Numbered from the stretch's first letter, positions 32,082 to 42,210 are shown. The stretch: DNA of 64,000 nt from Elymus sibiricus (GCA_039707655.1 CM077666.1:240652166-240716165), one strand, 5' to 3'. Translations and numbers: made by a program. Notes: generated by a model from the letters alone, not told the origin.

Positions 32082-33959
32082 ATGACAGGATCCAGAGTTG
32101 TCAGTTTGTGGGCTTCGTCAATCGTGGGAGACGTGCCACCACCTAAGCAAATACCACAACCGTCACGAGAAGTGCAAAGACATTCCAATACACATGATCA
32201 GGTTAATGTTTCTATACCACCATTTAATGGCCGTTTTAGACCTGCTTTATATATTGAATGGGAGTTCGAAATAAATGATATATTTGCTTCTCATAATTTT
32301 GCTGAACATAAAAAAGTTAAGGTCGCGATTGATTCATTCACTGGTTATGCTTCAGTTTGGTGGAGTGAATATTGTTGTTTACACCCTGATTATATACATA
32401 TTACTTGGGATGATTTAAAACTTGCCACGAGAAACACATTCGTTCCTACTTATTACACTCGTGACATGATTAAAAAGTTCGAAAATTTAAAACAAGGTAG
32501 TGACACCGTAACGAAATATTATGACGATTTACAAACGACCTTGTTGCATTCCTCATTAGAAGAAAGTGAAGAAGATTTTATGGATAGATTTTGGGGAGGA
32601 TTAAACCGTGATATTCAGGAGATACTAATTCATGAAAAGTGTTATTCTATGCATCGTTTGTTTTGTCTTGCTTGCAAAGCTGAACAGGTAATAAAACAAC
32701 GTGTTGCCCACAAGGAGAACGAGCGCAAGGTGCACATTTCAAGAGTTGATACGGTTGTTCCTTCAACTACTAGGCATAGTATGACAACCACATCAATTGT
32801 TGTGAGGGCTGCATCACCTTCACCATGTGACACGTCACCACCGAGAGTGCCTACATCATGTGAGTTGATCATAAGAGGTAATGACAAAGGTACTGATCTT
32901 CCACCTCCACATGAGTATGATGAATGCCTTGTCAATTCCAATGTACCATGTGATGAGCTACCCATTACTTTGATCACACCACCTATTTTAGAGGAATATG
33001 TTCATGATTTGACTTTGCCATGTGATCAAATATCAACAATTTTGAGTGCACCTATTGAATTAACTGTTGATGAGAAAGAACCATGTGAATCAGGAAATAA
33101 ATCAAATTTGGATCAAATATGTTTGAAAATAATTTTGCCATTGTTTAATCATTTTGATATGACCTCCAATTTTGGTGATGATTCTGTGCCAAATGACATG
33201 TTGCATATTTGCTTATTTAAGCATGTTGTAGCATCAAAATTTGGAATAATTCAAGTTTATTTACCAATGTTGGGATGGTTTAATGATGAACATTGTCAAT
33301 CTTTTGATATGAATAAGGACTTCACTTATATATGCAAACCGTGTTGCAATATTTTAATGCCTTCTACTTCTTGTGATAATATTTTGGCTTTATATTTCAT
33401 GACATTTGAAGTGTGCTCTTGTATAAATGTGTCACATGTGCCACAACTGAGATCCAGAAAAATAGATGACATATACATATACAACATGTACACCTTGTCT
33501 CTTTTGTTAGCCATATTTCAGACTAAGCAACGCCGAGGACGGCTTTGTTTTCAAGAAAGGGAGGATGATGAGGACATGACTACCTTGGATACGACCAAAA
33601 ATATTGCATACATGCATATTTGTGAGGTGATTTCTTATAAGAGTTATGCAATAATTTATTTATGTTATCCGGAACAAAAATACTTCACCTATTTTTATGT
33701 TATGCCTAAATGCAGGATGGACGAACACTTGTATGAACCACGTGTGATGACAAAAGAAGAGGAAATGGTTGGGTGCTATTCAAGAGGTCCTCTCATGTCA
33801 AAGGAAACAATTAGGTGCTATTCAACAAGTTTTCTCACGTCACTTTTTGGCCAAGAGAAGATAGAGTCCAAGTCTCTCACGTTCTGGACTCAGATTCGGA
33901 CTGCACAGACATACCTGTACCAAAACGGCAATAACTTTTTCATCCAGACTCCGAATTAG
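32082..33959 (+). CDS. gag: Gag plus domain X protein of element G (625 aa), intact
   Basis: Start ATG 32082 (MTGSRVVSLWASS). Residues about 50-200 are a Retrotrans_gag capsid: PPFNGRFRPALYIEWEFEIN, GYASVWWSEYCCLHPDYI, FVPTYYTRDMIKKFENLKQG, DFMDRFWGGLNRDIQEIL. No CCHC knuckle. From about residue 270 it is domain X: three Pro/Ile stretches each led by PCDE or PCDQ, then KHVVASKFGIIQVYLPMLGW, DFTYICKPCCNILMPSTSCD, and KIDDIYIYNMYTLSLLLAIF. It then crosses the polypurine tract (FQEREDDED) and reads about 130 codons of U3. Gag would form or enter particles; the X function is unknown. H shares the FTYICK and YIY motifs. Confidence 0.85.
   Translation: MTGSRVVSLWASSIVGDVPPPKQIPQPSREVQRHSNTHDQVNVSIPPFNGRFRPALYIEWEFEINDIFASHNFAEHKKVKVAIDSFTGYASVWWSEYCCLHPDYIHITWDDLKLATRNTFVPTYYTRDMIKKFENLKQGSDTVTKYYDDLQTTLLHSSLEESEEDFMDRFWGGLNRDIQEILIHEKCYSMHRLFCLACKAEQVIKQRVAHKENERKVHISRVDTVVPSTTRHSMTTTSIVVRAASPSPCDTSPPRVPTSCELIIRGNDKGTDLPPPHEYDECLVNSNVPCDELPITLITPPILEEYVHDLTLPCDQISTILSAPIELTVDEKEPCESGNKSNLDQICLKIILPLFNHFDMTSNFGDDSVPNDMLHICLFKHVVASKFGIIQVYLPMLGWFNDEHCQSFDMNKDFTYICKPCCNILMPSTSCDNILALYFMTFEVCSCINVSHVPQLRSRKIDDIYIYNMYTLSLLLAIFQTKQRRGRLCFQEREDDEDMTTLDTTKNIAYMHICEVISYKSYAIIYLCYPEQKYFTYFYVMPKCRMDEHLYEPRVMTKEEEMVGCYSRGPLMSKETIRCYSTSFLTSLFGQEKIESKSLTFWTQIRTAQTYLYQNGNNFFIQTPN
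33553..33565 (+). promoter_or_regulatory. Polypurine tract of element G
   Basis: AAGAAAGGGAGGA directly before TGATGAGG. It lies inside the open frame. H has a nearly identical tract. Confidence 0.92.
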
Positions 33960-34587
33960 GTGATTCTTTTTTTTCTGAAACGTAGATTTTATCTGCTTTC
34001 CGTACCAATTGGAATCACCTTCAAATTCATCCGTAGCGTGGAGATATTGACGAAACAATATGACGTTGCACTAGAATCCGAATCAAACTACAAGTCCAAA
34101 GGTGTTGCATCACCTTCACTTGGGCCCATAGGCCTTGTACGACCTAGGGTTAGTTTTAGGCTGCCTTGGGACGTCCTCCCACCTCCTTGGCCGCCACCCC
34201 TTGCTCCTATATAAGTAGATCAATCTAGTAGCTTTTCCTTTGGGTTTTGTTTAGTTAAAAGTTGGCCATTGCAACTTCGTGTACTTCGTTTGTGTCCAAC
34301 GACCAGACCAAGACCGCTTTCGGAACCCCACCATTATCAATACTTCATCTATATTCGCAATATTCAGATTGCATTATCATATTCTTGCTTGTTCTTCGAT
34401 TGCTTGCAGGAATAGACCTTCGTGGTCAGGTTGATCGTGCTCCGGCGTGGTCAATAACCTCTTGGAGATTGGTTTAGCGATTGCTAAGGCGCAACGTCGT
34501 GCACGTTCGTAGTCGGATCGTCAAAGTCGTCTCCACCAAATCAATAGTTATCATCTCATCGAAATATCGGGACCCTCACCTTTATCA
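33566..34587 (+). repeat. 3' LTR of element G (1022 bp)
   Basis: Starts TGATGAGGACATG, ends TTTATCA, TATATAA at 34209-34215. Nearly identical to the 5' LTR outside the 17-bp indel, so the insertion is recent. Confidence 0.95.
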
Positions 34588-34906
34588 AAGAAGGTGCATG
34601 AAGACAAAGGCTCACGATAGAATGCCAAGTACAACGACTCGCCAACAATGGCAAACAAGCATCCCATGATATTCAACCCCGGTGATCTCGTGTGGCTCCA
34701 TCTTCGAAAGGACCGCTTCCCCAACGAACGCAAGTCAAAGCTTCTACCTCGCGCCGATGGGCCATTCAAGGTGCTAGCACGCATCAACGACAATGCATAC
34801 AAGATTGACCTCCCGCAGGACAAGTACAACGTGAGTGACACCTTCAACGTCAAGGATCTATCCCCCTACCATGGTGATGAAGATATTGATCCGAGGGATC
34901 TTTCCC

Positions 34907-34925
34907 AAGGGGGGAGGGGGGGAGA
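34907..34925 (+). promoter_or_regulatory. Polypurine tract of element F
   Basis: Two G runs separated by one A, ending GGAGA before TGATGCGG. Its length keeps pol in frame with the U3 tail. Confidence 0.9.
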
Positions 34926-35874
34926 TGATGCGGAGCATCCTTCGATCATCCCCATGGATACCTCACCACCTCACCAAGCACCAAGTGGACCTATGACAAG
35001 AGCTCGCGCACGTGCCATCGAGAACGAGGTGAACTCACTCCTTTACAACTTTCATATGGATATGGATGGAACTTGGATGCTACCTCACAAAGGAACTCTA
35101 TGTATCATTAGGCATGATGGAGTCGACCACCAAGAAGCTAGGGAGCCTCGTCAAGTCCAGGAAGAAGAACAGCAGCACCGCCAAGAAGACGGAGTCAAGC
35201 AACGGGAAGAAGGACAGCTGCCCAGGCGATCCCGTGCCCACGGGCCTAATGAACCCCGTCCGCACGGGCTACCCAGAAAGTCTCTGGATACCCCGTGCGC
35301 ACGGCCCCCAAAAGACCCCGTGCGCACGGGACCCCTCGCTGTAGCTGCTGATAGCTCGTGCGCACGGGCGTGTACCGTGCCCACGGGACCCCCGTGCGCA
35401 CGGGCCCCACTTACCCCGTGCGCACGGGCCATCCAACGAGGTGGCTGACTTTTGCCTGTTTTGCCCTCTCTTCGTCCCCTACCTCCCACCTACTATATAT
35501 TCCGTACGTAAGACATTTGTTAGGGTTAGCAAAGTGTATTGAGACATTCATAGAGGGCTTTGCTCATCTACCACTCCTCTTGGAGATCAAGACCTCCTAG
35601 AGAGAAGATCCCCTTGTGGATTCAAGACCCCTTCTAGGGAAGGATCCCCATCATAGGATCATCAAGACCTCACCTCCTTTGGAGTGAGAAGAATCTTACC
35701 TTTGTGCTACTTTCCTTTGATTGTCTATGTATGCTTGTGGATCTATGTATGCTACTCTAGTGGATGTGTGATTTGGGTTTGTTTGAGTGATTTCTTTCTT
35801 GTGTTCTTGTGAGTTCATCCCTCTTACACTCCAAGTGTGAAAAGATCTTCCCCTAGGGTCTCTACCCTACAACA
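34926..35874 (+). repeat. 3' LTR of element F (949 bp)
   Basis: TGATGCGGAGC...CCCTACAACA. Palindrome array at 35230-35431 with eight copies, several mutated. TATATAT at 35494-35500. It lacks the 74-bp duplication of the 5' LTR. Confidence 0.95.
35230..35431. repeat. U3 array of CCCGTGCGCACGGG palindromes, 3' LTR of F
   Basis: Eight copies. Variants include GTCCGCAC (near 35268), a CACGGC end (near 35300) and CTCGTGCGCACGGG (near 35354). Confidence 0.9.
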
Positions 35875-35879
35875 CATGT

Positions 35880-37362
35880 GAAGGCCATGTAGAAGAAATG
35901 CGTGAAGTCTCGTCGCAAAGAGGGCGGGTGGAGGGTAAGCACTCCATGGTGGCGCACATCATCATTGCTCTCTAGAGCTCGTTTCGTCAACTCGTGCGCT
36001 TGCGAGGTTGACGAGGAAGCATGTGTACCTACACAACAAGGAGACAAATGAAAAAAAGTGTGTGTGGTAAATGTACACATCATCCATCATGATGTGTATG
36101 TGCACGTGAGAGTTAGCACAAAACAAGCAATGCTCAAAGAAATTTGAGGCACGGTATAAGAACATGTCATTCATCATGAAAGAATTGTTGTTATGTATAA
36201 CACGATGGGGACATAAATTGAGCATGCAAGTATATGGCACATCAATATCATAGTCATTCATGGGGAGCATATTGTGCACGCAAATATTGGAAGCATTAGA
36301 TGGAGAAAATCGACAACATGGCAAACAATGCATGTCCGAAGCTAGGTGGTCATGGCATGGCATATGATGGCAATGATGCAATGGGAGCATATCAACATCA
36401 TCACAAGAAAAACAAATGCCAATAACCATGTGCTTGTTACCTATGCCATATGTGCAAATAGGTTTCATTTTAATGGCATATGCATAGTAACTACGATGAG
36501 ATTGCAAATTGGAGATATTATTGATCTCATGCATAGCATATGACAAGTCAAGCAGATTGTTAAACATGTTGTGACCGAGAGAATTCACACAAGAAACCCT
36601 ATGCAACATGGCAGCACAACTAATAGACTCCACATGGCAATCATCAAACTCATCATAAATGGGTAAATCATCGCACGGGGAAATCATACTAGCATGAAGC
36701 ATGTCCATAGGAGGATCGACATCATGCAAGCAATCAATGTCCACTAGTGGGACTAGCTCATCACCTTCACCTATGTTACCTTTGTCATTCCACTCATGTG
36801 GTGTAGGTGAGGTGGTAAAGACCAAATTGTGCTCATCTTCATCGTGATGGAACCATGTGGGGGGTGCATCACATTCCACCATGGCCATCGTCTTGTCCAA
36901 AGGAAGGACGAAGTTGTCGAGGATCGGCGCGTTATCATATATGGGACCTAGCACCAAATGAGAAGACACAATAGAGGTAGAGGTGAAGTCGTTAGAGTTC
37001 AAAATGTCCTCACATGACCTATCAACTATCTCACTCTCTCTATGTGGTGGCTGACTCACTCCCTCAAAGTAGGCGCACTCAAAATCACACATGGTGGAGT
37101 CACTCATCTTACTCAAGTGGTGGGGGTTGTGGCTCTCCTCACATGGGAATTGGGGCAACTCGTCATATATGGGGCTAGTGGTGAACTCGCTCTCACTCTC
37201 AATATGGGTGCTCATGTCACTCAAGTCATCCCCAAACGCCGCCGTGGTCGAAGGGAAAATCCCATTCACAACCGTCTCTTCACCGTCGCCGTGGATGAAG
37301 GCCGAAGATGGCACATCATCACTCGCCTCCATGACCGAAGGGAAAATCCCATACTCGATCAT
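35880..37362 (-). pseudogene. Domain X region of E, proximal part (466 aa open frame)
   Basis: An open frame from 37362 to 35962 and the best copy of X in group 1. In order it shows MIEYGIFPSVMEASDDVPSS, HHLSKMSDSTMCDFEC (resembling the protease-RT linker MSDSTMSD of autonomous elements), IVDRSCEDIL, SPCDDLPIYDEFDDCHVESI, LSYAMHEINNISNLQSHRS, MVIGICFSCDDVDMLPL, and MMDDVYIYHTHFFSFVSLLC. It then meets a stop near 35962. Upstream, one missing base near 37390 separates it from the gag end. H aligns to the CED, SYA, ICxxCD and YIY motifs. No known enzyme motif is seen. Confidence 0.65.
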
Positions 37363-37892
37363 CTCACTCTTGCCTCCAAAGATGAAGCATCATCCTTGCT
37401 TGCCACCTTGTCACTCGCCTCCAAAGCTTGGTCCTTGATTGGCTCCGTAGTCGTAGTCGTCGCCGCGCCGTCTTCAAAAAGAGTCGTGGTAGACTCGGCA
37501 TCGTCAATGCCACAAAGAGGGATGGCGGTGAAGTCGAACTTGGGAGCGTCGTCTTGGAGGTCGTCGGGCTTGGACATCTTGGTGGTACCATCCTCATGCT
37601 CGCCGTCTTGGAGCTTGGTCGTCGCGAAGTGTGCTTGGGGTGGAGAAGCCTTGGCCTTCATAAGTTCTTGCTCTGCCTTGAGAGCACCAAAGTAGATGTC
37701 CTCGAGAGACTTGTAGTTGTCGAGGAAGATAGTCTTAGAGTTGTCATTGTTCAATCCCATCATGAAGTAGAACTTCATCCAAATGGGGTCGTCCACGTCG
37801 GCTCGTGGCAAGGCTTTCTTCATCTCCATGAAGTACTTGTCGAGGGACTTGGATCCTTGGATGGTGTTCTCCAATTGGCGAAGTAGATGTTC
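37359..37892 (-). pseudogene. gag: gag remnant of element E (C-terminal part)
   Basis: Contains EHLLRQLENTIQGSKSLDKY, FMEMKKALPRADVDDPIW and MKFYFMMGLNNDNSKTIF. It matches A from about residue 220 of the Gag of A onward. The gag start, N-terminal half and most of the leader are missing; the sequence jumps at about 37893 to leader sequence near the primer site. TTCC at the junction is present at both ancestral sites in A (near 2310 and 4510). Confidence 0.75.
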
Positions 37893-38101
37893 CCAGATCT
37901 GAGCACGGGGTGAACTTGGGGTGGACCAACTCAAAAGTTTGGGGCCAAATCGAAGGGGAAAAGAAAATTTGAGACGGATTTTGTGGTGGAGAGGTGGGGA
38001 AAGCCAAGATCCACTTGCCAAACAACGAAATCGGGGATCAAACACAACAAAATCTCACAAGAACCAACAAAATGCAAAAAAAAATTGGGAGGGCTATTTT
38101 T
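37893..38101 (-). other. Primer-proximal leader of E, left of H
   Basis: Noncoding leader (CAACAAAATCTCACAAGAAC near 38046) matching A at about 4520-4720. The remainder is at 43201-43289 beyond H. H was inserted in a T-rich stretch. Confidence 0.8.
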
Positions 38102-39180
38102 TGATAAGGGGTGGCCCGATCTTCTCAGTGAGCTGATGGTGTCGATGATGAACTTGTTGGATAACTTGTGAGACGCTCACGAACTCTCTGGATGTTCCCC
38201 CGTTGCCAATGCGACGGATCTTCTCAGTGAGCTGATGGTGTCGATGATGAACTTGTTGGATAACTTGTGAGACGCTCACGAACTCTCCGGCTGTTCCCCC
38301 ATTGCCAATGCGACGGATCTTCAACCCTATGGATATTCGCAACACCACACACTTGTGCACGTAGCCGCCGACCACGAAGCGGTTCTGCAATCTCCCAATT
38401 CCCAATGGAACGACAGATAGCACTTGACTTTCAGTAGCAAATACACCCTATCGAAACGAATTTGGTGTAGGTAAATATTCCTGATCGATGAAAAGAGGAA
38501 TATGAATACAGAGGAACGCTTAAAGCAATTCAGTCTGGTATGAGTTTAATGAAAACGTGGTCTAACCCTAAAAGCCACGACTTACAAGGGTATATAAAGA
38601 CCCCTGGACGTCCAACCTAGTGTTGGGGTCGAAATCAACCATATCTCTAACTTTCCTAACTTAAACGAGTCTATCTGGAAAACTGGCAGAAACAACCGCC
38701 GTATTGTTTTGATGACTGCGACTCGGTCAGCGTGAATCGCGGGCTGCGGGTATACAGTTTGGAAAGCACACGACTCAAGCTTTCCAAATTGTATTTACAC
38801 GCCTTATTTGGACCACGGACACGGATTCTGCACATATATCAATTTCGGGCTTCCTGGCTGTCAATCCGAGTCTGACATGGAATATATTGTTTCCAACTTT
38901 TGTTCTCTTCATGTGATGATGGCACCACTTCCTCCCACACCTCCCTCATGCTTGCCATCATTCCTTGTGCATAGCTTCTTGCCCATGCACCCGGCTCGCC
39001 ATTAATTCAATCCTAGTGATACAAAAAGTCCATGATTTAGGTAGTATAAAATTATTTCAAATCAAAGTAACATGTTTAACTAGGAATGAATTCACCTTGT
39101 GATATTTGTCAACGAGGCTCAATATTTCTTTCCAGCTTAAGCAAGCAGAATCATCATATTTCGTGAATATATCCTCATCC
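38102..39180 (-). repeat. 3' LTR of element H (1079 bp)
   Basis: TGATAAGGGG on the left, ATATCCTCATCC on the right; the 5' LTR has CCTCATCA, so the outer T of TGATGAGG is changed here. TATATA near 38591. A 99-bp tandem duplication in U5 (38118-38216 and 38217-38315) explains the extra length over the 5' LTR. Confidence 0.93.
38118..38315 (-). repeat. 99-bp tandem duplication in the 3' LTR of H
   Basis: Two near-identical 99-bp units, both starting GATCTTCTCAGTGAGC. The 5' LTR has a single copy, so the duplication arose after insertion or during the last reverse transcription. Confidence 0.92.
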
Positions 39181-41195
39181 TCCTCCCTTTCTTCAAGAAA
39201 AGCCGTCCGCGGCTTTGGGCAAGCTGAAAATGGCAGAAACAAAAAGAACAACATGTACGCGTAATATATGTATATATAACATGCTGTATCATTTTTGTTG
39301 TCATGAAAAAGATTCCCAATATGCAATATGCAACTTAAATTGCAAGTATACAAGACAAAATGTCCATACGGGAACACATAATATCTCAGGAATTGGCAAA
39401 CATAATTGCAAGTATAAGTGAAGTTCATATAGTCATGATCAGAATAAGGAACAAACATGTAGTTCAGTATTAAGTCTAATGTCCTCACAGAAGATCGATG
39501 GCCAAATTTGCTATAACCAAGGTCAAACCAATCAAAAATGTTCAAATGTATATATATTGGATACCATGCTTCAACTACGCCACTCTGATATGTAGAACAA
39601 ACATATGTATGATCATCATCATTACTCGCAGCGTGTAAGATGCAACTCAGTTTGCAAATATAAGTGAAGTCTATAGCAATAGCATATAAATGCAACAGGT
39701 ATTGGGACAAACACAATGGATCAGATTCTATTTCAGCAATATCAGCACAATTCGACATAGCTGAATTTTTTTTTGGCCGCAATAAATCAACTAGACCAAA
39801 ATGATATTTCATATTCTCATGAAAATTAGCTACTGTCCCAAAGCAAAACGACTTTGTCACATAGCATATAGGACTCAAAACAGCAAGTTTCAAATCAGCA
39901 ATCCTATCACAGGTAATGCATATGTGATCCACCAGAAAATTATCAGTCATGCTATATTCACCAATTAAATTAAATGTGAAACTATAGGCATATGTGCTAT
40001 AATTCAGATGTAAAATTTCAGAAATCTTATTTATAGCACAACTCAAACTAATAGGTTCATTTAGCATGATGGAATACAGAATATCAACAGGTGGTATTCT
40101 TGCGAGAACTTCTTTATGTGTAAGTAGTAACACATGATCAAAATCCAAAATTTGCAATTTATCGCATGGTGTTGTAACATGAGTGTAAATCAAATCACAA
40201 GAATTTACCAGCAAAGGATTAGACTCACAATATTTCATTGTGACTGCTTGTAGGTTGAAAACAACACTATGTTCAGGAACGTCCTCCAATGTAGAAGGAG
40301 GTACCATCGACACCTCTTCAAATGATGCAGGTTGTTGCGCATCTAGCTCCCTTTCTTCAAAAGCAACCTGCAAATCAAAAGAAACAACAGTAGAAATAGA
40401 GATGATTACATTAGTAGAAATGTCCTCACATGTCCTATCATCTACTACACTCATGTTGTCTGTCTCTCTCATACTCTCAGAATGGATGCTCTCATCCTCA
40501 CGTTTAGTGGAATCACATAACTCACTTTTGATAACACTAACACTCAATTTGGCTATGTGGCTCTCATTCTCACATGGGTTGTGATACACATTGTGGTTAA
40601 AATGACATATAACTGAAATGTCACCATCCATGATAACCTTGTACTTAGCAGACAAACAAAATTCTTTTGTCCTCTCCTTGCGAAGAAGATGATACTCATG
40701 AAATTTGTCGGCTGGAGCACGCAGCAAAGCACGCCGCTTCAGGTTCCACTTGAAAGAAATTTTGTTGACTTGATGGCAAGGTTGAACTTGAAACTTTCTG
40801 CACCAGCGATCTCCCAACAAAACATGACAAGAATCAAATGGCATAGGAGATACATCACATCGCACAACCTCGGTATGCACTCCGATAGTAATAGGAATAT
40901 CAGCGGTGTGTGAAATCAGCAATGTGCCATACGATGAGTGCAGGAGGTATGGCACTGTACGAGCACATGTAGGTAGCTGCAACTTCTCTACAACCTCAAT
41001 GTTGATCAAATTAAGAGTTGAGGATCCGTCAATGGTGGCTGCAGCACGTCGCTCTCCAATCACCACATCATGGTGAAATAGCCCATCTCCATCAAAGTTA
41101 CCACGTTCTTCCTCCCAAAAGGTGGCACTACAACATTTGTTGCGGAGGAAGTCATATCTTCGAGACTCCAAATTATCCTCAGCACCTTCTGCCAT
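39057..41195 (-). CDS. Protease-like plus domain X protein of element H (712 aa)
   Basis: Start ATG 41195 (MAEGAEDNLESRRYDFLRN). Residues about 45-170 look like a retroelement aspartic protease: HHDVVIGERRAAATIDGSST, VVRCDVSPMPFDSCHVLLGD and FKWNLKRRALLRAP. The catalytic position reads IDGSS. Domain X follows: CEDISTNVIISISTVVSFDL, EPISLSCAINKISEILHLN, DHICITCDRIADLKL, DFTYICKLSCILHAASNDDD, a second FTYTCNYVCQFL module, and CYIYIYYAYMLFFLFLPF. The frame crosses the polypurine tract (FLEEREEDEDI) into U3 and stops at 39057. Whether the protease is active cannot be told. The X function is unknown. Confidence 0.75.
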   Translation of the reverse strand: MAEGAEDNLESRRYDFLRNKCCSATFWEEERGNFDGDGLFHHDVVIGERRAAATIDGSSTLNLINIEVVEKLQLPTCARTVPYLLHSSYGTLLISHTADIPITIGVHTEVVRCDVSPMPFDSCHVLLGDRWCRKFQVQPCHQVNKISFKWNLKRRALLRAPADKFHEYHLLRKERTKEFCLSAKYKVIMDGDISVICHFNHNVYHNPCENESHIAKLSVSVIKSELCDSTKREDESIHSESMRETDNMSVVDDRTCEDISTNVIISISTVVSFDLQVAFEERELDAQQPASFEEVSMVPPSTLEDVPEHSVVFNLQAVTMKYCESNPLLVNSCDLIYTHVTTPCDKLQILDFDHVLLLTHKEVLARIPPVDILYSIMLNEPISLSCAINKISEILHLNYSTYAYSFTFNLIGEYSMTDNFLVDHICITCDRIADLKLAVLSPICYVTKSFCFGTVANFHENMKYHFGLVDLLRPKKNSAMSNCADIAEIESDPLCLSQYLLHLYAIAIDFTYICKLSCILHAASNDDDHTYVCSTYQSGVVEAWYPIYIHLNIFDWFDLGYSKFGHRSSVRTLDLILNYMFVPYSDHDYMNFTYTCNYVCQFLRYYVFPYGHFVLYTCNLSCILHIGNLFHDNKNDTACYIYIYYAYMLFFLFLPFSACPKPRTAFLEEREEDEDIFTKYDDSACLSWKEILSLVDKYHKVNSFLVKHVTLI
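39181..39193 (-). promoter_or_regulatory. Polypurine tract of element H
   Basis: Minus strand AAGAAAGGGAGGA just outside the 3' LTR, the same sequence as in G. It is read in frame as part of EEREEDED. Confidence 0.9.
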
Positions 41196-42210
41196 GATTA
41201 GTGAACAACAAGTATGTATAGGTGGAAAACACTCAAATCACTCAAAACTGAAAGAAACAAGGTATCTTACCGTTCCAAAGTGAATTTGAATAGCTTACCA
41301 ACTTGTAGAGGCAGAACGTGTGCGGATGTGATGTAGCGAATACCGGGGGTGAAAACTATCACACAACAAACCAGGGTATATGGTGGAGCTTGGTTGGGAT
41401 ACCTAACAACACCAATTCACAAATTCTAGTGCTGATCGTATGATAAAAAGACTCACGGAAACACACGCGGTGGAGATAAATGGGGCAAATGCAACTTTGA
41501 AACTGAGCTCAAAATTCTGGTACGTCGAAGATGCTCGTGTTGCAAATGCACAGGAGAGACGCTAGCAAAACGCTCAAAGTATACGGGCACAAGATTGCTC
41601 AATCTACTAGTGCAATGAACGTGGCAGAATTACTGAAACACGTCTCCAAAACAGTATCGAACTTTCACGTAGAGCTTTCTATTTCTCCTTTTCTTTCTTT
41701 CTTTCTCTTTTTTTTCTTTCTTTCTCTTTTTTTTCTTTTTTTTATCAACAGAAAACGGAGCAATTAGTAACCAATCTGAATTTGCCAAAACAAATGATGC
41801 ACTCTCCAAATTCTTATCTGAGCAGCCCGTAGAGCAAATGATATGCTAGTCTCAATAGGAAAGTGCTACACAAAAGAAGAAAGGCTGACTATGGTTATCA
41901 AACGGAAACACAATCTGATTCGGATTGTTAATCTAAGCAAACTAAACTGACTCGAAGAAACAGACTTGACAGAAACCAAACGACTCCAACTTGTGAAAGA
42001 AAAATTCTGGACAATCTAGTATGACTCAGATCAGAAAATAAGTTACGCAAATAAAAGACTACAATCAGCAACTAAAACTTGGAACCGATGCTATCTAGGC
42101 TATGGCAGCAAACCCTAAACCTAATATTTTTGTATGGCTTTTTCTGTATAGGACTAAAACAAAACGAATCTAAGGGATTGATGTATGCTCACCGAGTAAA
42201 CGCTGGAAAT
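41196..42210 (-). other. Leader of element H
   Basis: Noncoding, 1.0 kb. It shares long blocks with the leader of L. A pyrimidine-rich tract at about 41684-41745 (A/G-rich on the element's sense strand) sits in the middle. Confidence 0.82.
41684..41745 (-). repeat. A/G-rich tract (sense strand) in the leader of H
   Basis: Plus strand TTTCTTTC and TCTTTTTTTT units, so the element's transcript would be A-rich with G interruptions. Comparable to the leader tracts of G and L. Confidence 0.85.

Larger units (their letters stand above)
29655..34587 (+). mobile_element. Element G: complete non-autonomous LTR retrotransposon (4933 bp)
   Basis: LTRs 29655-30659 and 33566-34587, exact target duplication AAGAA (29650-29654, 34588-34592) in the integrase gene of F. 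It has a primer site, a long leader with an A/G-rich tract, one long open frame (gag plus domain X) and a polypurine tract. There is no protease, RT or integrase. It is the best preserved X-bearing element here: its frame has no stop. Confidence 0.96.
34593..35448 (+). pseudogene. pol: Integrase C-terminus and U3-encoded tail of element F
   Basis: Resumes after G. The integrase end reads [60 protein letters not shown]. The frame crosses the polypurine tract as [14 protein letters not shown] and runs into the [40 protein letters not shown], a Gln/Glu-rich stretch and the translated palindromes. It stops at 35448, about 45 bases before the TATA box. This is the clearest case here of Pol joined in frame to a U3-encoded tail. 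Confidence 0.85.
22534..35874 (+). mobile_element. Element F: full-length gypsy element, split by G
   Basis: 5' LTR 22534-23556, 3' LTR 34926-35874, flanked by the exact 5-bp duplication CATGT (22529-22533 and 35875-35879) in element E. Without G it is about 8.4 kb. It has primer site, leader, gag, protease, RT, RNase H, integrase and polypurine tract in order. Several stops, most explicable by C-to-T changes, and one frameshift show it is dead. It is the same family as K. Confidence 0.95.

Noticed and set aside
37042..37886. Plus-strand frames of 217 and 152 codons
   Set aside because: Antisense to domain X and gag of E; open only because of composition.
38808..39005. A 65-codon frame repeated at 42828-43025 as a conserved small gene
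   Set aside because: It is present twice because it lies in the two LTRs of H, on the antisense strand.
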